DNA from: Salvator merianae
Lineage: Eukaryota; Chordata; Lepidosauria; Squamata; Teiidae
DNA length: 64,000 bases
Direction: 5' to 3'
NCBI GenBank assembly: GCA_003586115.2
Contig: QVOM02000042.1
Span: forward strand, 33,309,541-33,373,540
Shown: in pieces, positions 46,293-57,137 of the stretch
How the letters are laid out: each line of letters starts with the position of its first letter
Numbering within the stretch: position 1 is the first letter of the stretch
Made by a program: the position numbers and the translations under genes
Notes under the pieces: model-generated
What the model saw: only the letters and a program-made list of their open reading frames with translations
The model's database searches: none
Told to the model about the DNA's origin: nothing

Positions 46293-46931
46293 TGTCATGA
46301 AATGTAATATTACTGTCTGTATATATATTTTATGTGCTATTCCTGTAAGACCTGTAGACTATTCAGGTGTCAGTACTTTGGATACTGCGCAGTCATCTTT
46401 GGCTCTTCTAGGGTCCCAATCACGCCTGCTTGCTTTTGACACTGACCCAATGTTCTCCTTTGTTGGTAGTAAATTGGAATGCAGATGGCCAAGGCCTGAG
46501 AATCTGTATTGTTATGACTATTGGGTAATGGAGTAAGAAGGTATGGGAAAGGAGAATGGCTTGGAATGTTTAGATGCCTGAATGCTTACAACTATCCTTT
46601 GTATTCTGTTATCTTAATAAAGTGAAGAACATGCTATTTTACTTCTTTTCCTCTTTCCTAACTCCAGGGCCCAGGGCCTAAAGTGGTGATTCTGACAAGG
46701 GGTGGAGCTATGTTAATGTTAAAATATATAAGTAGAAGAGAGAAAGAGAAGGGGGGACAGGAAGATACTGAGTAAGGCATATTAAGATGCCAGAACTAGT
46801 GGAAGAAAGAACAGTCAGGAAATTTGAATGGAAAGCAGGTTGTAATTCAACTGATACAGAAAAGAGGGAGTTGTATTATTAGAATCTTTATTTTATATTA
46901 TTCTTCTCTTTGTACCTTTGATTGATGCCTG
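46293..46931 (+). repeat. 3' LTR of the gypsy element with embedded solo-LTR-like unit
   Basis: Starts TGTCATGAAATG just after a purine-rich tract. A TATA-like AAAATATATAAGTAG lies near 46722. 46368-46697 is a 330-bp unit with TGTCAG/CTGACA ends, absent from the 5' LTR. Without it the length is about 309 bp. The end next to AGATG is CCTG rather than the usual CA, so the right boundary is less certain. Confidence 0.65.
46368..46697 (+). mobile_element. Solo-LTR-like unit within the 3' LTR
   Basis: 330 bp with inverted ends TGTCAG and CTGACA, an AATAAAG signal near 46615, and clear similarity to 43164-43491. The flanks (TCAGG, AGGGG) match poorly. The matching site at 41118 in the 5' LTR is empty. 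An alternative is a deletion from the 5' LTR. Confidence 0.6.
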
Positions 46932-46936
46932 AGATG

Positions 46937-47137
46937 GTTTTTTTTTACATTTTGTTGTTGTTGTTGTTCCAGCTCATGCACACTCAAGATCACTACTGTT
47001 ATACCTCACCAACTAGGAAGAAGGCTGCTAATGATACACTCTTTTTTGCTAAGGGAAGCAAAAGGTTTTATTTTGATTTAAGGGCACACTGGGGAACTAT
47101 CTAAAGGCCATCTGCTGGCAGTCAAGAATAAAGGTTT
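46937..47137. other. Non-coding DNA with (GTT)n
   Basis: A short (GTT)n run lies near 46955. No gene seen. Confidence 0.5.
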
Positions 47138-47264
47138 TGTTTTTGTCTTCTGCTTGAAAATGCCTAGAAGTAACTGGTGGGTCACTATATGAGATAGGAT
47201 GTTGACTAGATGGTCTGTGGCCTGATCCAGCAAGGCCCTTCTTATGTTCTTATGTCATAAGACT
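47138..47264 (-). repeat. Old interspersed repeat, reverse copy
   Basis: Read on the minus strand, ATAAGAACATAAGAAGGGCC begins a copy of the repeat at 12130-12280. It is diverged, and the family is not named. Confidence 0.55.
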
Positions 47265-47564
47265 GAACATATGTTGTCTTTTCCACAAGAGCAGCTTCAA
47301 ACTTTCTTTCCTGTATTTTTATAAAAAATCTTTCTGAACTTCAACCCTAGGGCCCAAAAAGAAACTTAAACATGAAGTAAACAAGTAAACAAGACACTTA
47401 GAATGACCATTAACACAACTTTTTGCATATGTGCTGGCTTTATTTGGTTTGCTGAAAGTGCAGTGTGAATGACAAATGAAAGAGAAGATCTCATTAATAA
47501 GATACACAGATGTGATATTTAAAAAGTAAACTAGAAATATGGCATGGTGGTGTTAGGGGTATTC
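47265..47564. other. AT-rich DNA
   Basis: No gene seen. Confidence 0.5.
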
Positions 47565-48228
47565 TTTTAATGGGCCAGCGAATGACTTCATGGCCTCCAT
47601 GACAACTATGGGGATGAATAAGCATGTTATGAATCCAAAGCACACTGAAGGACATACTCTTGACCTAGCACTTGCTACAGAGTGGGAAGGTGAGATTCTG
47701 TTGGTAGGTGAGCTTGTAGTGAGCAAAACACAACAGCACAACTGCTGATGGGAGTTTCTGGCCAGACACACATCTTGAACGAACTGCACTGGTTACCAAT
47801 TTGCTACAGAACCCAATTTAAGGTGCTGATATTGACATAAAAAGTGCTGAATGGCTTGGGTCCCAAATAACTGAAGGAGTACCTTATCCCATATAGACCT
47901 AACCATGCCTTATGATCACAAAGTTAGTTCTGCTCCCTCAGAGGTACAAGAGGTTGCAGCACGTAAGAAGGCCTTTTCTGTGGCAGCACCCCAGCTGTAG
48001 GATAGTCTCCCCATGGAGGTACACCAAGCTCCAACATTTTGGCAACTGATTAAAACATACTTGTTCATCTAGGCCTTTGATGCAGTTTCATCTGAATAGT
48101 TTTCTGCCAGGGTAGGAGGGCTATATTTTAAAATATGTTTTAATACTTGGGTTTTTATCATATGTTGTGACACATCCTGGGTCCTTCTGGTGAAGGGTGG
48201 GACACAAATGTAATAAATAAACAGAGAC
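47565..48228 (+). mobile_element. L2-type LINE with an internal deletion
   Basis: 47573-47770 encodes an endonuclease piece (FMASMTTMGMNKHVMNPKH, then GHTLDLALATEWEGEI), equivalent to 57958-58060 of the fuller copy. It jumps directly, at about 47771, to the post-RT C-terminal region (LNELHWLPICYRTQFKVLIL, then LNGLGPK), so the whole RT is missing. The 3' end GAAGGGTGGGACACAAATGTAATAAATAAAC (31 bases, 48194-48224, given here as its key parts GGGTGGGACA and AATAAATAAA) is the usual L2/CR1-type tail. Inactive. Confidence 0.7.
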
Positions 48229-49387
48229 CAAAATTTGCATTGTGCTTCAAGAAATTGACCAATCTGAGTTCTTATACCAATTTGTATGATACTTGATCGT
48301 TTCTTTCTTAATGTTCAATAAAAATTAGCAAACACAGTTTTCCTCAAGAAATTACTATGCAGGAAAAGACATATAAAATATTACCGGGTTGTCAATTAAC
48401 AGCAAAAGCTACATAATTTAAAATGTAGAAAACATGTTTCCATAGCTTATTTATATGACAGCTGCCAGAATTTAAAGTGGCTTTGTATATTTATTAAAAA
48501 AAAAAAAAAAAAGATAGTTGGTTCTTAAATGAAAAGTTTAATTCTTACAGAGCATGATCAGTTTTGTTTCTCTAACTCCATTCATTTGACAAGACGTTCT
48601 GAAGCAAAGCACAGCCAGTAAACATGAAGAGCATGCTGAGTGCTCAATGATACAAATTAGGATGGATTGGTTAAAGAGGTGCATTGATTGTTTATATTTA
48701 GAATGAACTTACAGACCTTTTCTCTCCTTTTACTCAATTTAATTCTTACTTAATAAGCAAAGTCATTATGCTTTACTTGAGGAAAATATGAAAATTCCTC
48801 TGCTAAGGAAATAATTAAATTACTGTATTGCCTGCTTAAACAATTCAGATAATAAACGTGAAAAAATCTAAGGTAAATGGCACCTTTCCTGAATTAAATT
48901 ATTCATGTTGCAAACACACACACACACACATATGTGCACGCACACATATGCGCACGCACACACAGAGAGAGTCTGCTGAACCTTGCTTGTCCCTAAGCAT
49001 ATGTGCATAAGACTACACTCATCTTACTATTTAATTTGAAAATTAATGTCCTAAATTGCCTTCAATATTTCAGAACAGATTGCAACAAATTCATTAAAAC
49101 TATGAGTGATAAGATCATGAAAAATATAACAGAAACATAAAACTACCCAAAGAGATTTAATCATATCCATTCACTGAAAAACAAATGAATCATAATTAAC
49201 TAAAATAGGAAATGATAAATATGGAGATACTTGTGGCCCTCATAAGGAATATCCATGACATTCTGGGTTCGGAGGTGTTGCAAAATTCTGTTCTGCACCA
49301 GGGAAAAGTTAAACAAATGGGAAAAGAGCAGTTGCCAATCTCAGGATAACTTTAATATTGAAGGAATTGATATATATATGATTAATA
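48229..49387. other. Unique AT-rich DNA with a (CA)n microsatellite
   Basis: (CA)n with interruptions at 48914-48968, and a poly-A run of about 19 near 48494. No gene. 48260-48900 is non-repetitive. Confidence 0.55.
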
Positions 49388-49700
49388 GAAGAAGAAGAAG
49401 AAGAAGAAGAAGAAGAAGAACTTGGTTTTTATACCCCGCTTTTCTCGGCTGAAGCTGACTCAAAGCGGCTTACAAGGTTATTTTTCACCCGAAAGCTTAC
49501 ATCTGTCTATCTTCCGCATCACACAATGTGATGCTCCCTATTTATCTACTTGCAATTACTTGCTTTCGAACAGCTAGGTTGGCTGGAGCTAGAGGCCAGT
49601 AGAGGGCGCTCATCCCCTCTACACGGCAGACAGGGGCCTTGAACTCTGATCCTCCTATTGAAAGATCAGTGCCTTAGCCTTCTGCGCCACCATGCCTCAA
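49388..49700 (-). mobile_element. tRNA-headed SINE with LINE-type 3' tail
   Basis: On the minus strand, the head at about 49695-49625 starts GGCATGGTGGCGCAGAAGG (A-box-like) and includes CAGAGTTCAAGGCC (B-box-like), as in a tRNA-derived pol III promoter. The 3' part (complement of CGCTTTTCTCGGCTGAAGC...AAGCGGCTTACAA) resembles the ends of CR1/L2-type LINEs. The tail is (TTC)n, seen here as (GAA)n at 49388-49420. The head is degenerate and not a functional tRNA. Confidence 0.65.
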
Positions 49701-49868
49701 TACGTGCTCATGCAATTAGTTTTTAATTTGTGCTGGACTGTGATCATGATAATAGATCTAATTTGCATGGGAGATAGCCATAGGTCAGATGTAGAGTAAC
49801 TTCCTGGAAAACAGAGGGTCACAGTTTCAGTTCACAGCATTTCTGAGGAAGAAGGTATAGCAGACCAT
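49701..49868. other. Short unique DNA
   Basis: Nothing recognised. Confidence 0.4.
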
Positions 49869-50359
49869 GGACCTTTCCACACATAGCTGTTTTGTTCCAG
49901 AAGAGAATGCCCCAGGACAATCAACAAATCTCATGCTGTGATGAGTTACTTCTGAAGCAGAACAGGGTCGTCCACATTTGGATGGTCTGTTTTGCTCCAG
50001 CCCTAGTCACTGCCTCTGGGAATGCCTTGGAGGCAACGCTGGAGCTCTGAAGGCCTTCGCAGTTTTTGGCTTCCACTCTAAGAAGTGCCACCAAAATGTG
50101 TTCCTCATGGTATATATGACCATGGGAATGTGCCATCTGCACACCTCAGTGGTCCATTATACCAGCCCTCAATCAGCTGTAGACCTCAATATCTATCGCT
50201 ATACTATGGTCTGGCACAATTTTGGATGCCCTAGCCCACTGCACACTTCATCCAATGCAAAGTGATTGGAAGGGGCTGCTTCAGTCCACACTAGTGTGCA
50301 GATTGTAGGTCCTTAGTCCAGAATTTATTTCCAATTAAGCCCCAGTGGGGAAAAAGCCC
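49869..50359. mobile_element. Diverged MITE of the GCACTT family
   Basis: The left end GGACCTTTCCACACATAGC loosely mirrors the right end CAGTGGGGAAAAAGCCC. The interior CAGACC/GTCCACA blocks resemble related MITEs. The flanks (CAT, ATT) are inconclusive. Confidence 0.5.
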
Positions 50360-51119
50360 ATTCTGCATGTTTGCCAAGGACACTGCATGCATGTTTCCAT
50401 AGGGCAAGCCAGCTCTCTATTTCAAGAATGCCAGTGTTCCTGTTCTACTTCCTATTTTTATATGGTTACCTATGGGAGACTTTTGAAGAAGATACTCAGG
50501 AGGGAAAGGTAAAAATAAAAGTGCCTCTATTTATATTGTTTTTACAAATATCTATGTCTTCAGAGATCAGACTAGGTGGTTGTTTATAGTCTTTGATCTT
50601 AGTAAAATAATTAGCCATGAAAAGTCAGTACTTATTTATGAATTAACAAATAAGAATTGTAATTAGTGGCTTCTGGGGAAAACCTCAGTTTTCTCAAAAG
50701 TATTTGAAAGAATATACAGGCAAACATTAACACAAGGAGACAAAGCCACTTGTCAAATGCAATTTGACAGTGCTCCATAGATTGGCAGACAAGTAAAATT
50801 CAACAGTGCATGGAAGAAAGCTATCTATTTCCCACACATACACTCAGAAAGAAATTGGGTTTGACCTACTATTGGAATAGTACACAACTTGGATTGAATA
50901 ATTCATGTTACTCCATAGTGGCTCACATGTCTTCTGTGCCTGTGCAGAGGAAAATTTTGAAATTACTGTCTTGACTCTGATAATAAAGTGCACATAAACC
51001 CAAGTGCTTCAAAGGCGGAGTCAGTCTAGTGAATATACAGTGATGGGAAAATGCTCCTTGAAGCTGTAAAACTTTGACAGCCAGGTGTCTTGAATACCCT
51101 GGAGTCAATTGTTCTTGTT
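50360..51119. other. Non-coding DNA
   Basis: No gene seen. Its last eight bases TTCTTGTT (51112-51119) duplicate 51429-51436. Confidence 0.45.
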
Positions 51120-51428
51120 CAGGGATGTGCACGAATGAAATCCATGTTTTTGATTTGCCATCAATGTGAAAACCCGTATATTTGCTTTGGTGATGAATCA
51201 CATTCGATTTCACGGTTTTCACAATGTTTTCCCCATTGAAAATGTCCTGTTCATGGGTTAAAATACAGCAGAAACGTGACTATTTGATTGAATATTCTGA
51301 TTTTATGAGGGTAGGGGCTGGTTCATTTTGATTGGACTCAAAATGTGAAAAACAACATTTTCTATTCAATTCAAATATCCCATATTTGAACGAATTTGTA
51401 AAGGCAAAACTAATTTTGCACATCTCTA
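51120..51428. mobile_element. 309-bp hAT-like MITE with perfect 8-bp duplication
   Basis: The left end CAGGGATGTGCACGAATG mirrors the right end TTTTGCACATCTCTA. Target duplication TTCTTGTT is perfect (51112-51119, 51429-51436). It shares ends with the 1.09-kb elements, but its interior is short and AT-rich. Confidence 0.85.
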
Positions 51429-53559
51429 TTCTTGTTATCCTCCATCACACTTGAGAAACACATGGAACACGTTACTAGTAGATCATCCAATATATACAAA
51501 TGTTTTAAGTTGCTGTGCTCTTACTTGTCTACAAGTTCAGTGGTCTACCCATTGAAGAAACAGATAATGATGTACAGATGCCCAGCAGGACAAAACATTT
51601 CAGTACTCATAAAAGAGCAATTGCCAGACTACAAAAGTCCATGCATTTATCAACTTCAAGAGATGATCGATGAGAGATCCATCCATATCTCACAAAGTCC
51701 AGAACTGGAAATAATAGAGTAGACAGAATTTGCATGATAATATCCCAAAGCATTTGGCAAAACCCCAACAGTTTTGAAAATCAAGAATTATTTATATATT
51801 TATTATTATCAAGATTTTTATTTTTTTATTTATTAGTTCAATCTTCTGCCAGCATGTACAATCTATAATATTTTACCATCAACAATGCAAAATTTATTAA
51901 AAGAAGAAAATATATCCATATCCAGAAATCTGACTTTAAAGATGCCCTTGACTCCTGGTGACTACCCATGGACACATCTGTAGTTTTTTCAGAAACAATA
52001 TACTGTAGATGTGTTTTGCTGTTGCCTTCCTTTGAGATGTTTTTAGCTTCTCAGCTGAGACTGCAGCCTTACCATTTCCTAGTGGTGTCCCATTCAGGTA
52101 ATAATCATTACTTCATCCTAAATGCCTGCATGTAAAAAAAGTGCAGGAATTTCAAGTTACAATGAAGATCTTATTCTACCCTAAGCAGAATGTTATAGGT
52201 TTTATCTCACTATAGGAAAGAAACTTCACAGAAAGCTATGACAGTTCTGCCTGAACAGATGGTCTCAACAAGTCAGTCATAATATGTATGCCAATGAAAG
52301 ATATTCTTGGCCATCACTTGAACCTGTTCCTTGTGATGATTCACAGATGCTCCTGAGCTTGGGAAATTAGTACAATTGACTGAAATTATTCCAGAAGCTT
52401 CAGTGTATGTGTTCTGAGAACAGAGCATAGATTTTGTTATGGAGGTAACATGTTTAGCAGATTCTTGTTAGAAGCTCATCTAATAAAAAAGAGTTGATGT
52501 AATGTATTTAACATATAGCAATTATGTACATGCAGAAGAAAAAATAAGAACATTTTGTAAGGTTACAGTGTTGAAAGCATCCATGGTCCTTGTCCTGATG
52601 ACACAAAGTTTTATTCCCTCTCATCATGTACAACAGAAGGGCACCCATTTAAAGAAATCTTCATGCACGTTTCCTCTTCAACAGGCTGCATCACAGCCCT
52701 GTGGAAGATGAAGCCTTACAGCCTTCCTGAGTTTAGTAGCTATTAAAATAGGAGGCCACTTATGCACTAATATGAGAAAAGCATCAGCTAAGAGAAAGCA
52801 TATGCAGTCTTGACTAGAACCACTGAAGGTCTGAAAAATATGTCAAGCTTTTTTCCCTTACTAAATCGCATAAAGACTGGTACACAATACAATGAATTAA
52901 ATCAGCTCCTTGGTTTGGACTGCAATATCTACAAAGAAAAAAATTATATGGGCATGTTTGAAATCAATAGATGTGAAGGCATTCCAGAAAGCAGCCTCAA
53001 TAATGTTAGAAAGATAAAGAGAACAGACTCTGGGCTTTTTATATAATGGAAACCAGGTGGACAACTTAGAGCAATTCACTAAATCTGACTTCTGTCCTAC
53101 ACCGTAATTAACCTTGTAGTTTGATGCTGTTCCGTATTTTAAGTTAATTTAAAGAAGGGATCTGATAACACTGAGCTTTGTCTATTCATGCTGTGTCACA
53201 TTTATTGTTTTGTAGATTAAAATAAAAAGCTGGGATCTTGCTGAGTTTTAAAAATGTCTCAGTTGCCCAAGGTGGCCTGTGGCAGAGATAGAGGATAACC
53301 CAGCTTTCATTATCAGATAATGGGGTATAAATTTACCTTGAAAGATCATAACGACAAGTATAATAAATTAATTATCATATGTATAAAATAATTTTAGGAT
53401 GGTACCTATCCATGAGCTGAGCATCCACTAATGAGTTTCCAGGACAGGGATAGTTAAAAAAATAAATTATAAATGTTTATATGTATTTTGTTCAATTTGG
53501 TTGCCCTCAATAAACCATCAATGCTTGACTTTGCTGCTGTCAAAGATCACCTCCTTAAA
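51429..53559. other. Long unique AT-rich stretch, no gene supported
   Basis: Several frames of 60-96 residues occur (for example 51432-51722 plus, 52810-53046 plus), but none shows a recognisable domain, codon bias or splice context. They are most likely chance frames in AT-rich DNA. Confidence 0.45.
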
Positions 53560-53990
53560 ATTATTTTATATTTAATTTGAGGGGGAGGGTTGGTAGTAAT
53601 CTGCCAGATTGGTTAACAAATGTCTGAGGCTTATTCGAATAGGGGAGATTACTTCTATGTCACTGGCATATAAAGAAATTGAAATTTTCTTGCCCTGGCT
53701 TGAAGAGAGAAAGAAGCTTGTAGAATCCTTTGACTGTATAATGTCATTAATACATAAGTCTAATAAAAAAAGGAGCTAAATAAAACCCTGTTTGACACCC
53801 TTTTTAATTGGAATAGAGTCTGTTAATGAGCCATGCAAACCAATCCTTACTTTAGTGATAGGCTGGAGGGCAGCCCTATTAAACTTTCCGCATAGCCTGC
53901 TTCTGTCAATAGAATTGAAAGTAGAAGATGTCAATGAAAGCTGCCTGTAAGTATATACTGTTTCCTTTGGCATATTTTTATACAAAGCCT
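53560..53990 (-). mobile_element. LINE reverse-transcriptase fragment
   Basis: On the minus strand 53985-53776 encodes NSIDRSRLCGKFNR...GLHGSLTDSIPIKKGVKQGF, RT palm motifs before the catalytic box. Beyond, at about 53670-53600, is ASDIEVISPIRISLRHLLTNLADYYQ, where the expected DD is changed, so the enzyme is dead. The clade is not assigned. Confidence 0.6.
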
Positions 53991-54704
53991 TAGGGTCTCT
54001 CTAGGCAGCATAGGTAAACACAGAATCTTTTACAAAATGCCAGCATTTTCCCAACGTGAAGCACAATGAGGCTGCCAGATTCATGCAACTTGCTTTGGCA
54101 TAGCTTCGCATCTGGGAACTCACTATTCCAGCCCCTTTTCTTTTATGTATTCACATGCCAGCAGCAAATTCCCAGATGAACAATCCATCACTGCACCAAA
54201 GCAGGTTGTGCCAGCACAGCAAGAATATCTGGACACACGCTTATACTTTTAAGGTAGTCAGGAACTCCCGCACTAACTTCAATCTAGTATTTTAGCTGGG
54301 TGTACCGGCACAGCCCATCATTGTATTGGGACTTGCCAAGATGCCAAGATGATGTCAACACTTTAACCATGGCTGGTAATTCCCTTAAAGTGAAACAATT
54401 CTCAGTTGTACTGGGCCTAATCTGAATCCAGCTCATTCTGGATAAAAAAGAATCCTCTATTCTTTTCAAACCTCCAGCTTTGACAAAAGGTGGCAGGCAT
54501 ACAACTCGTTAGAAGTGTCCAGGAGGGTAATAACTGATGGCATCTACCTAGTTAGCTTTTTGTACATTGGTAATATTACACTTAGTTTCCATGTTGGGGC
54601 ATTAATACATATTATATCAATGTGTTGAAGTTTAACTGGAACCCACCAATCAGTATTCACTTTAAAGGACTCAGGAAGAATCATACCTTCATCGAGGACT
54701 TTGG
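53991..54704. other. Non-coding DNA
   Basis: Nothing recognised. Confidence 0.4.
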
Positions 54705-55146
54705 GACTAGTGAGTGTGGAGATGCTCACTAGCACAGTGCATCCACATTTTGCAGAGGTCCAAACAGTCAGGAGCGTCTGCAGACACTCCCAATCACCAG
54801 GAACTGTGGACAACAATTGTGTTGTCCACAGCTGTACCTGGAGCAGCTGGAGTGCTCCCGATATCCAATGTTCAAACCCACTTCCGGGTAGCAATGCCAC
54901 AGACCACGGTGCAGTGCAGCTGTAGCTGCACAGTCACTCGCCACATCCCTGGTTACCATGCCAGTGGCCAGATATTTTGCAGCCACTGTCATGGCAGGGT
55001 GGTCAGCATTTGTACTGCAAGTGCTGGAAGCCCGTTTCCGGGCTATTCCAGCCCATGCAGTGTGGATGGCCACTATACTACAGGGACTGTTCTGCCTTGG
55101 AAAGGTCAGATTCAACCATGCCTAGGTGGAAACTATGAAAAGGCCC
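54705..55146. mobile_element. MITE related to 63224-63656
   Basis: The subterminal hairpin CTAGTGAG...CTCACTAG lies near the left end, and the right end reads GAAAAGGCCC. The interior blocks (TGCAGAGG, AGCTGTACC, GCTGTAGCTGCACAGTCAC, TGCTGGAAG) recur at 63224-63656. An inner hairpin TGTGGACAACA / TGTTGTCCACA lies at about 54805-54831. The left terminus is degraded. Confidence 0.6.
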
Positions 55147-55490
55147 TTTCTCTGACAATAAAGAATACATCAGTCATTTGCAGTCTTCTGTCTATATCAC
55201 ATTCCAGACTAGCAAGTGGTCCTCAGCAGGAATTAAATCTCTAAAGCTGTCTCACTATTATCTTGGTGAAGTGCTGCTTCCAGGCCTCAGATGGTTTCTG
55301 GACATTACTAACAGTGGAGCTGAAATACATACCCTTAAACACTTTCTCCCAAAAACCTTTCACCCCCACAATATCTCTTTATTAGTTTGAATTATATTAA
55401 AAGAAGTAAGGAGAGGTAAATTGACAAAAAAATCAAAGAGGCTAGAAGAATTAAACAATCTCTCAAGAAAACTTAAATCATCAAAACTAA
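55147..55490. other. Non-coding DNA
   Basis: Nothing recognised. Confidence 0.4.
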
Positions 55491-55664
55491 GGCTGCATCC
55501 AAACAGGATTATCTGGGGCTATATTCAGATTGCCACACATGGCAATGCCAATGTAGCCGTGGAATATAGGACTAAAATCCCAGCATATCACTATTCCAGG
55601 AAAATTAACTCCCAACCTGGGTTTTCCCAAAATAACAATATGGCTTGCCTGTCTGGGTGCTTGC
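55491..55664. mobile_element. Hairpin MITE, GGCTGCATCCAAACAGG end
   Basis: The left end GGCTGCATCCAAACAGG corresponds to a degraded right end CCTGTCTGGGTGC. An internal hairpin is present (GGCTATATTCAGATTGCC / GGCAATGCCAATGTAGCC). Same family as 41192-41333 and 57010-60592. Confidence 0.6.
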
Positions 55665-55739
55665 TCATGGGATAGATTTTGTTTAAAATGGCCACTGCAC
55701 AAGCACAGAGCCAAAAATTGGCTTTCAGTAAGTGAATAT

Positions 55740-56270
55740 ATAGAGAGAATTGATCCAATTTACAATCCTAGATAACTTGCATAATAATAATGCAGTCAGA
55801 AATTAGGCCTTAATAATCCACCTCTTTCTTTAACATCTAAATTTAACCTTTGGCCAATTCCAAATAAATTCATTTAGTTTGTCAATAGTTAACCTGAGCA
55901 TCTTGAATTATATCCAGTTTATCTTGGAACAAAAAAAGAAGTTTAGAAAAAAGCATTCATTTTTACAGCGGCAAATGTACTCAACCATGATGATCATAAT
56001 TTTGACCATTTTACAAGATTTATTTGAATTGTTAAGAATTAAACAATATATATCAAGATATTTAACCTTTTCAACAGATTCAAATATGAATTTAAAATCA
56101 GTATTGATTTTTCTTTCTCATATAGATTCCAAAGCAACATTTTAGTTTTAGAAATATTAATTTTAATACCTACAAAAACACCAAAGCAATTCATAATTTT
56201 CATGGTTTTCTGTAAAGAAATATTAGTAGATATTTTATGTTCTTCCATACCCTTCTTTAACCCAGAGATT
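55740..56270 (-). mobile_element. L1 ORF2 fragment
   Basis: The minus-strand sequence includes SLQKTMKIMNCFGVFVGIKI and NISKTKMLLWN, the segment just after the RT catalytic box of L1 ORF2. Both ends are truncated. Confidence 0.7.
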
Positions 56271-57009
56271 AGGGGTAGCTCCCATATGGTCATTTTGGAC
56301 CTTGCTACCTGTCTTATGGAGCATGACATCCACTCACCGGAGTAAGCCCCGGAAGGCACAGCTTCCCAGGGAACACTCTGGCTACATGATGCTGGTTGAT
56401 GGACCATTGCCCAATACCAAAATAATACCAAGGAGTATTCCAACAGGAGACTACTTTAAAGAGGTCTCCCAAGTGTTCCCTGTGGTAGATTAGGTGGATG
56501 GCTAGACTGGCCTGAGTAGCACATAAAGCCAGCACCAGTTTGCTGGACTCTGAGAAACATTCTCTCATGGACAGATATGAGGATGAGAATGAGGAAGATT
56601 AAGATGGAGACAAAGGTGAAGATGAAGAAATCTTGTCCATGATTCCTTCAGTCAAAGTACCCAGTCCTAGTTAGACAGCTGAAGAAGAAGTGGACCCAAT
56701 CAGGACCTGGCTCCAGCCAGTTTGTCTGAGACACTACCTACTCTTTAGCAAGCAGAGGAGCATGACGGTGTGGAAATTATCCCAGCTATTGAAAGACAAA
56801 GGCAGATTGTTTTGGAACAGATGCCTACAAAAGAAGAAGTGTGGCAGGCATGATTAGGCCAGCTGTGCACAGAAATTTGTATTTTATTGGGCCTAAGTCA
56901 GTTGTTCATTGCTGCTAGGAATTTTCACAAGAATTTGGAACCACCATCTTCCTTGCGTCCTGAATCTTGAACTGCTATGCTGCATTCTGGCTTGACTCAG
57001 AACAGACTT
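56271..57009. other. Non-coding DNA, possibly retroelement-derived
   Basis: A GA-rich stretch at 56570-56640 encodes acidic residues in one frame, and 56690-56900 has the feel of old coding sequence with stops. I cannot assign it to a family. Confidence 0.35.
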
Positions 57010-57137
57010 CGCTGCATCCATACAGGGGGTAAAACCCAGGATTATCCTGACACTATGTAGGGATTATGCCACATGTTTGTGGAATCTCAACATAGCCCCG
57101 GGATATTGGGGTGATATCCTGCAATAAGATTAACTCC

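Larger units (their letters stand above)
41045..46931 (+). mobile_element. Ty3/gypsy-type LTR retrotransposon, decayed, Gmr1-like order
   Basis: Long terminal repeats lie at 41045-41495 and 46293-46931, both starting TGT(G/C)ATGAAATG. After removing later insertions both are about 305-309 bp. AGATG occurs on each side (41040-41044, 46932-46936), fitting a 5-bp duplication. Inside, in order: coiled-coil and capsid-like gag, protease-like segment, an integrase-entry-like segment, reverse transcriptase, then RNase H. The polypurine-rich TGGGGAAACGGGAAAT precedes the 3' repeat. No integrase follows RNase H. Stops and four insertions make it inactive. Confidence 0.75.

Noticed and set aside
49620..49700. 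tRNA gene on the minus strand
   Set aside because: The A- and B-box-like motifs sit at the head of a SINE with a LINE-like tail, and the cloverleaf is degenerate.
51432..51722. 96-residue open frame as a possible host exon
   Set aside because: No domain or splice context recognised; the AT-rich surroundings make chance frames common.
56570..56700. Acidic GA-rich stretch as coding sequence
   Set aside because: Stops interrupt it and simple-sequence bias explains the acidic residues.
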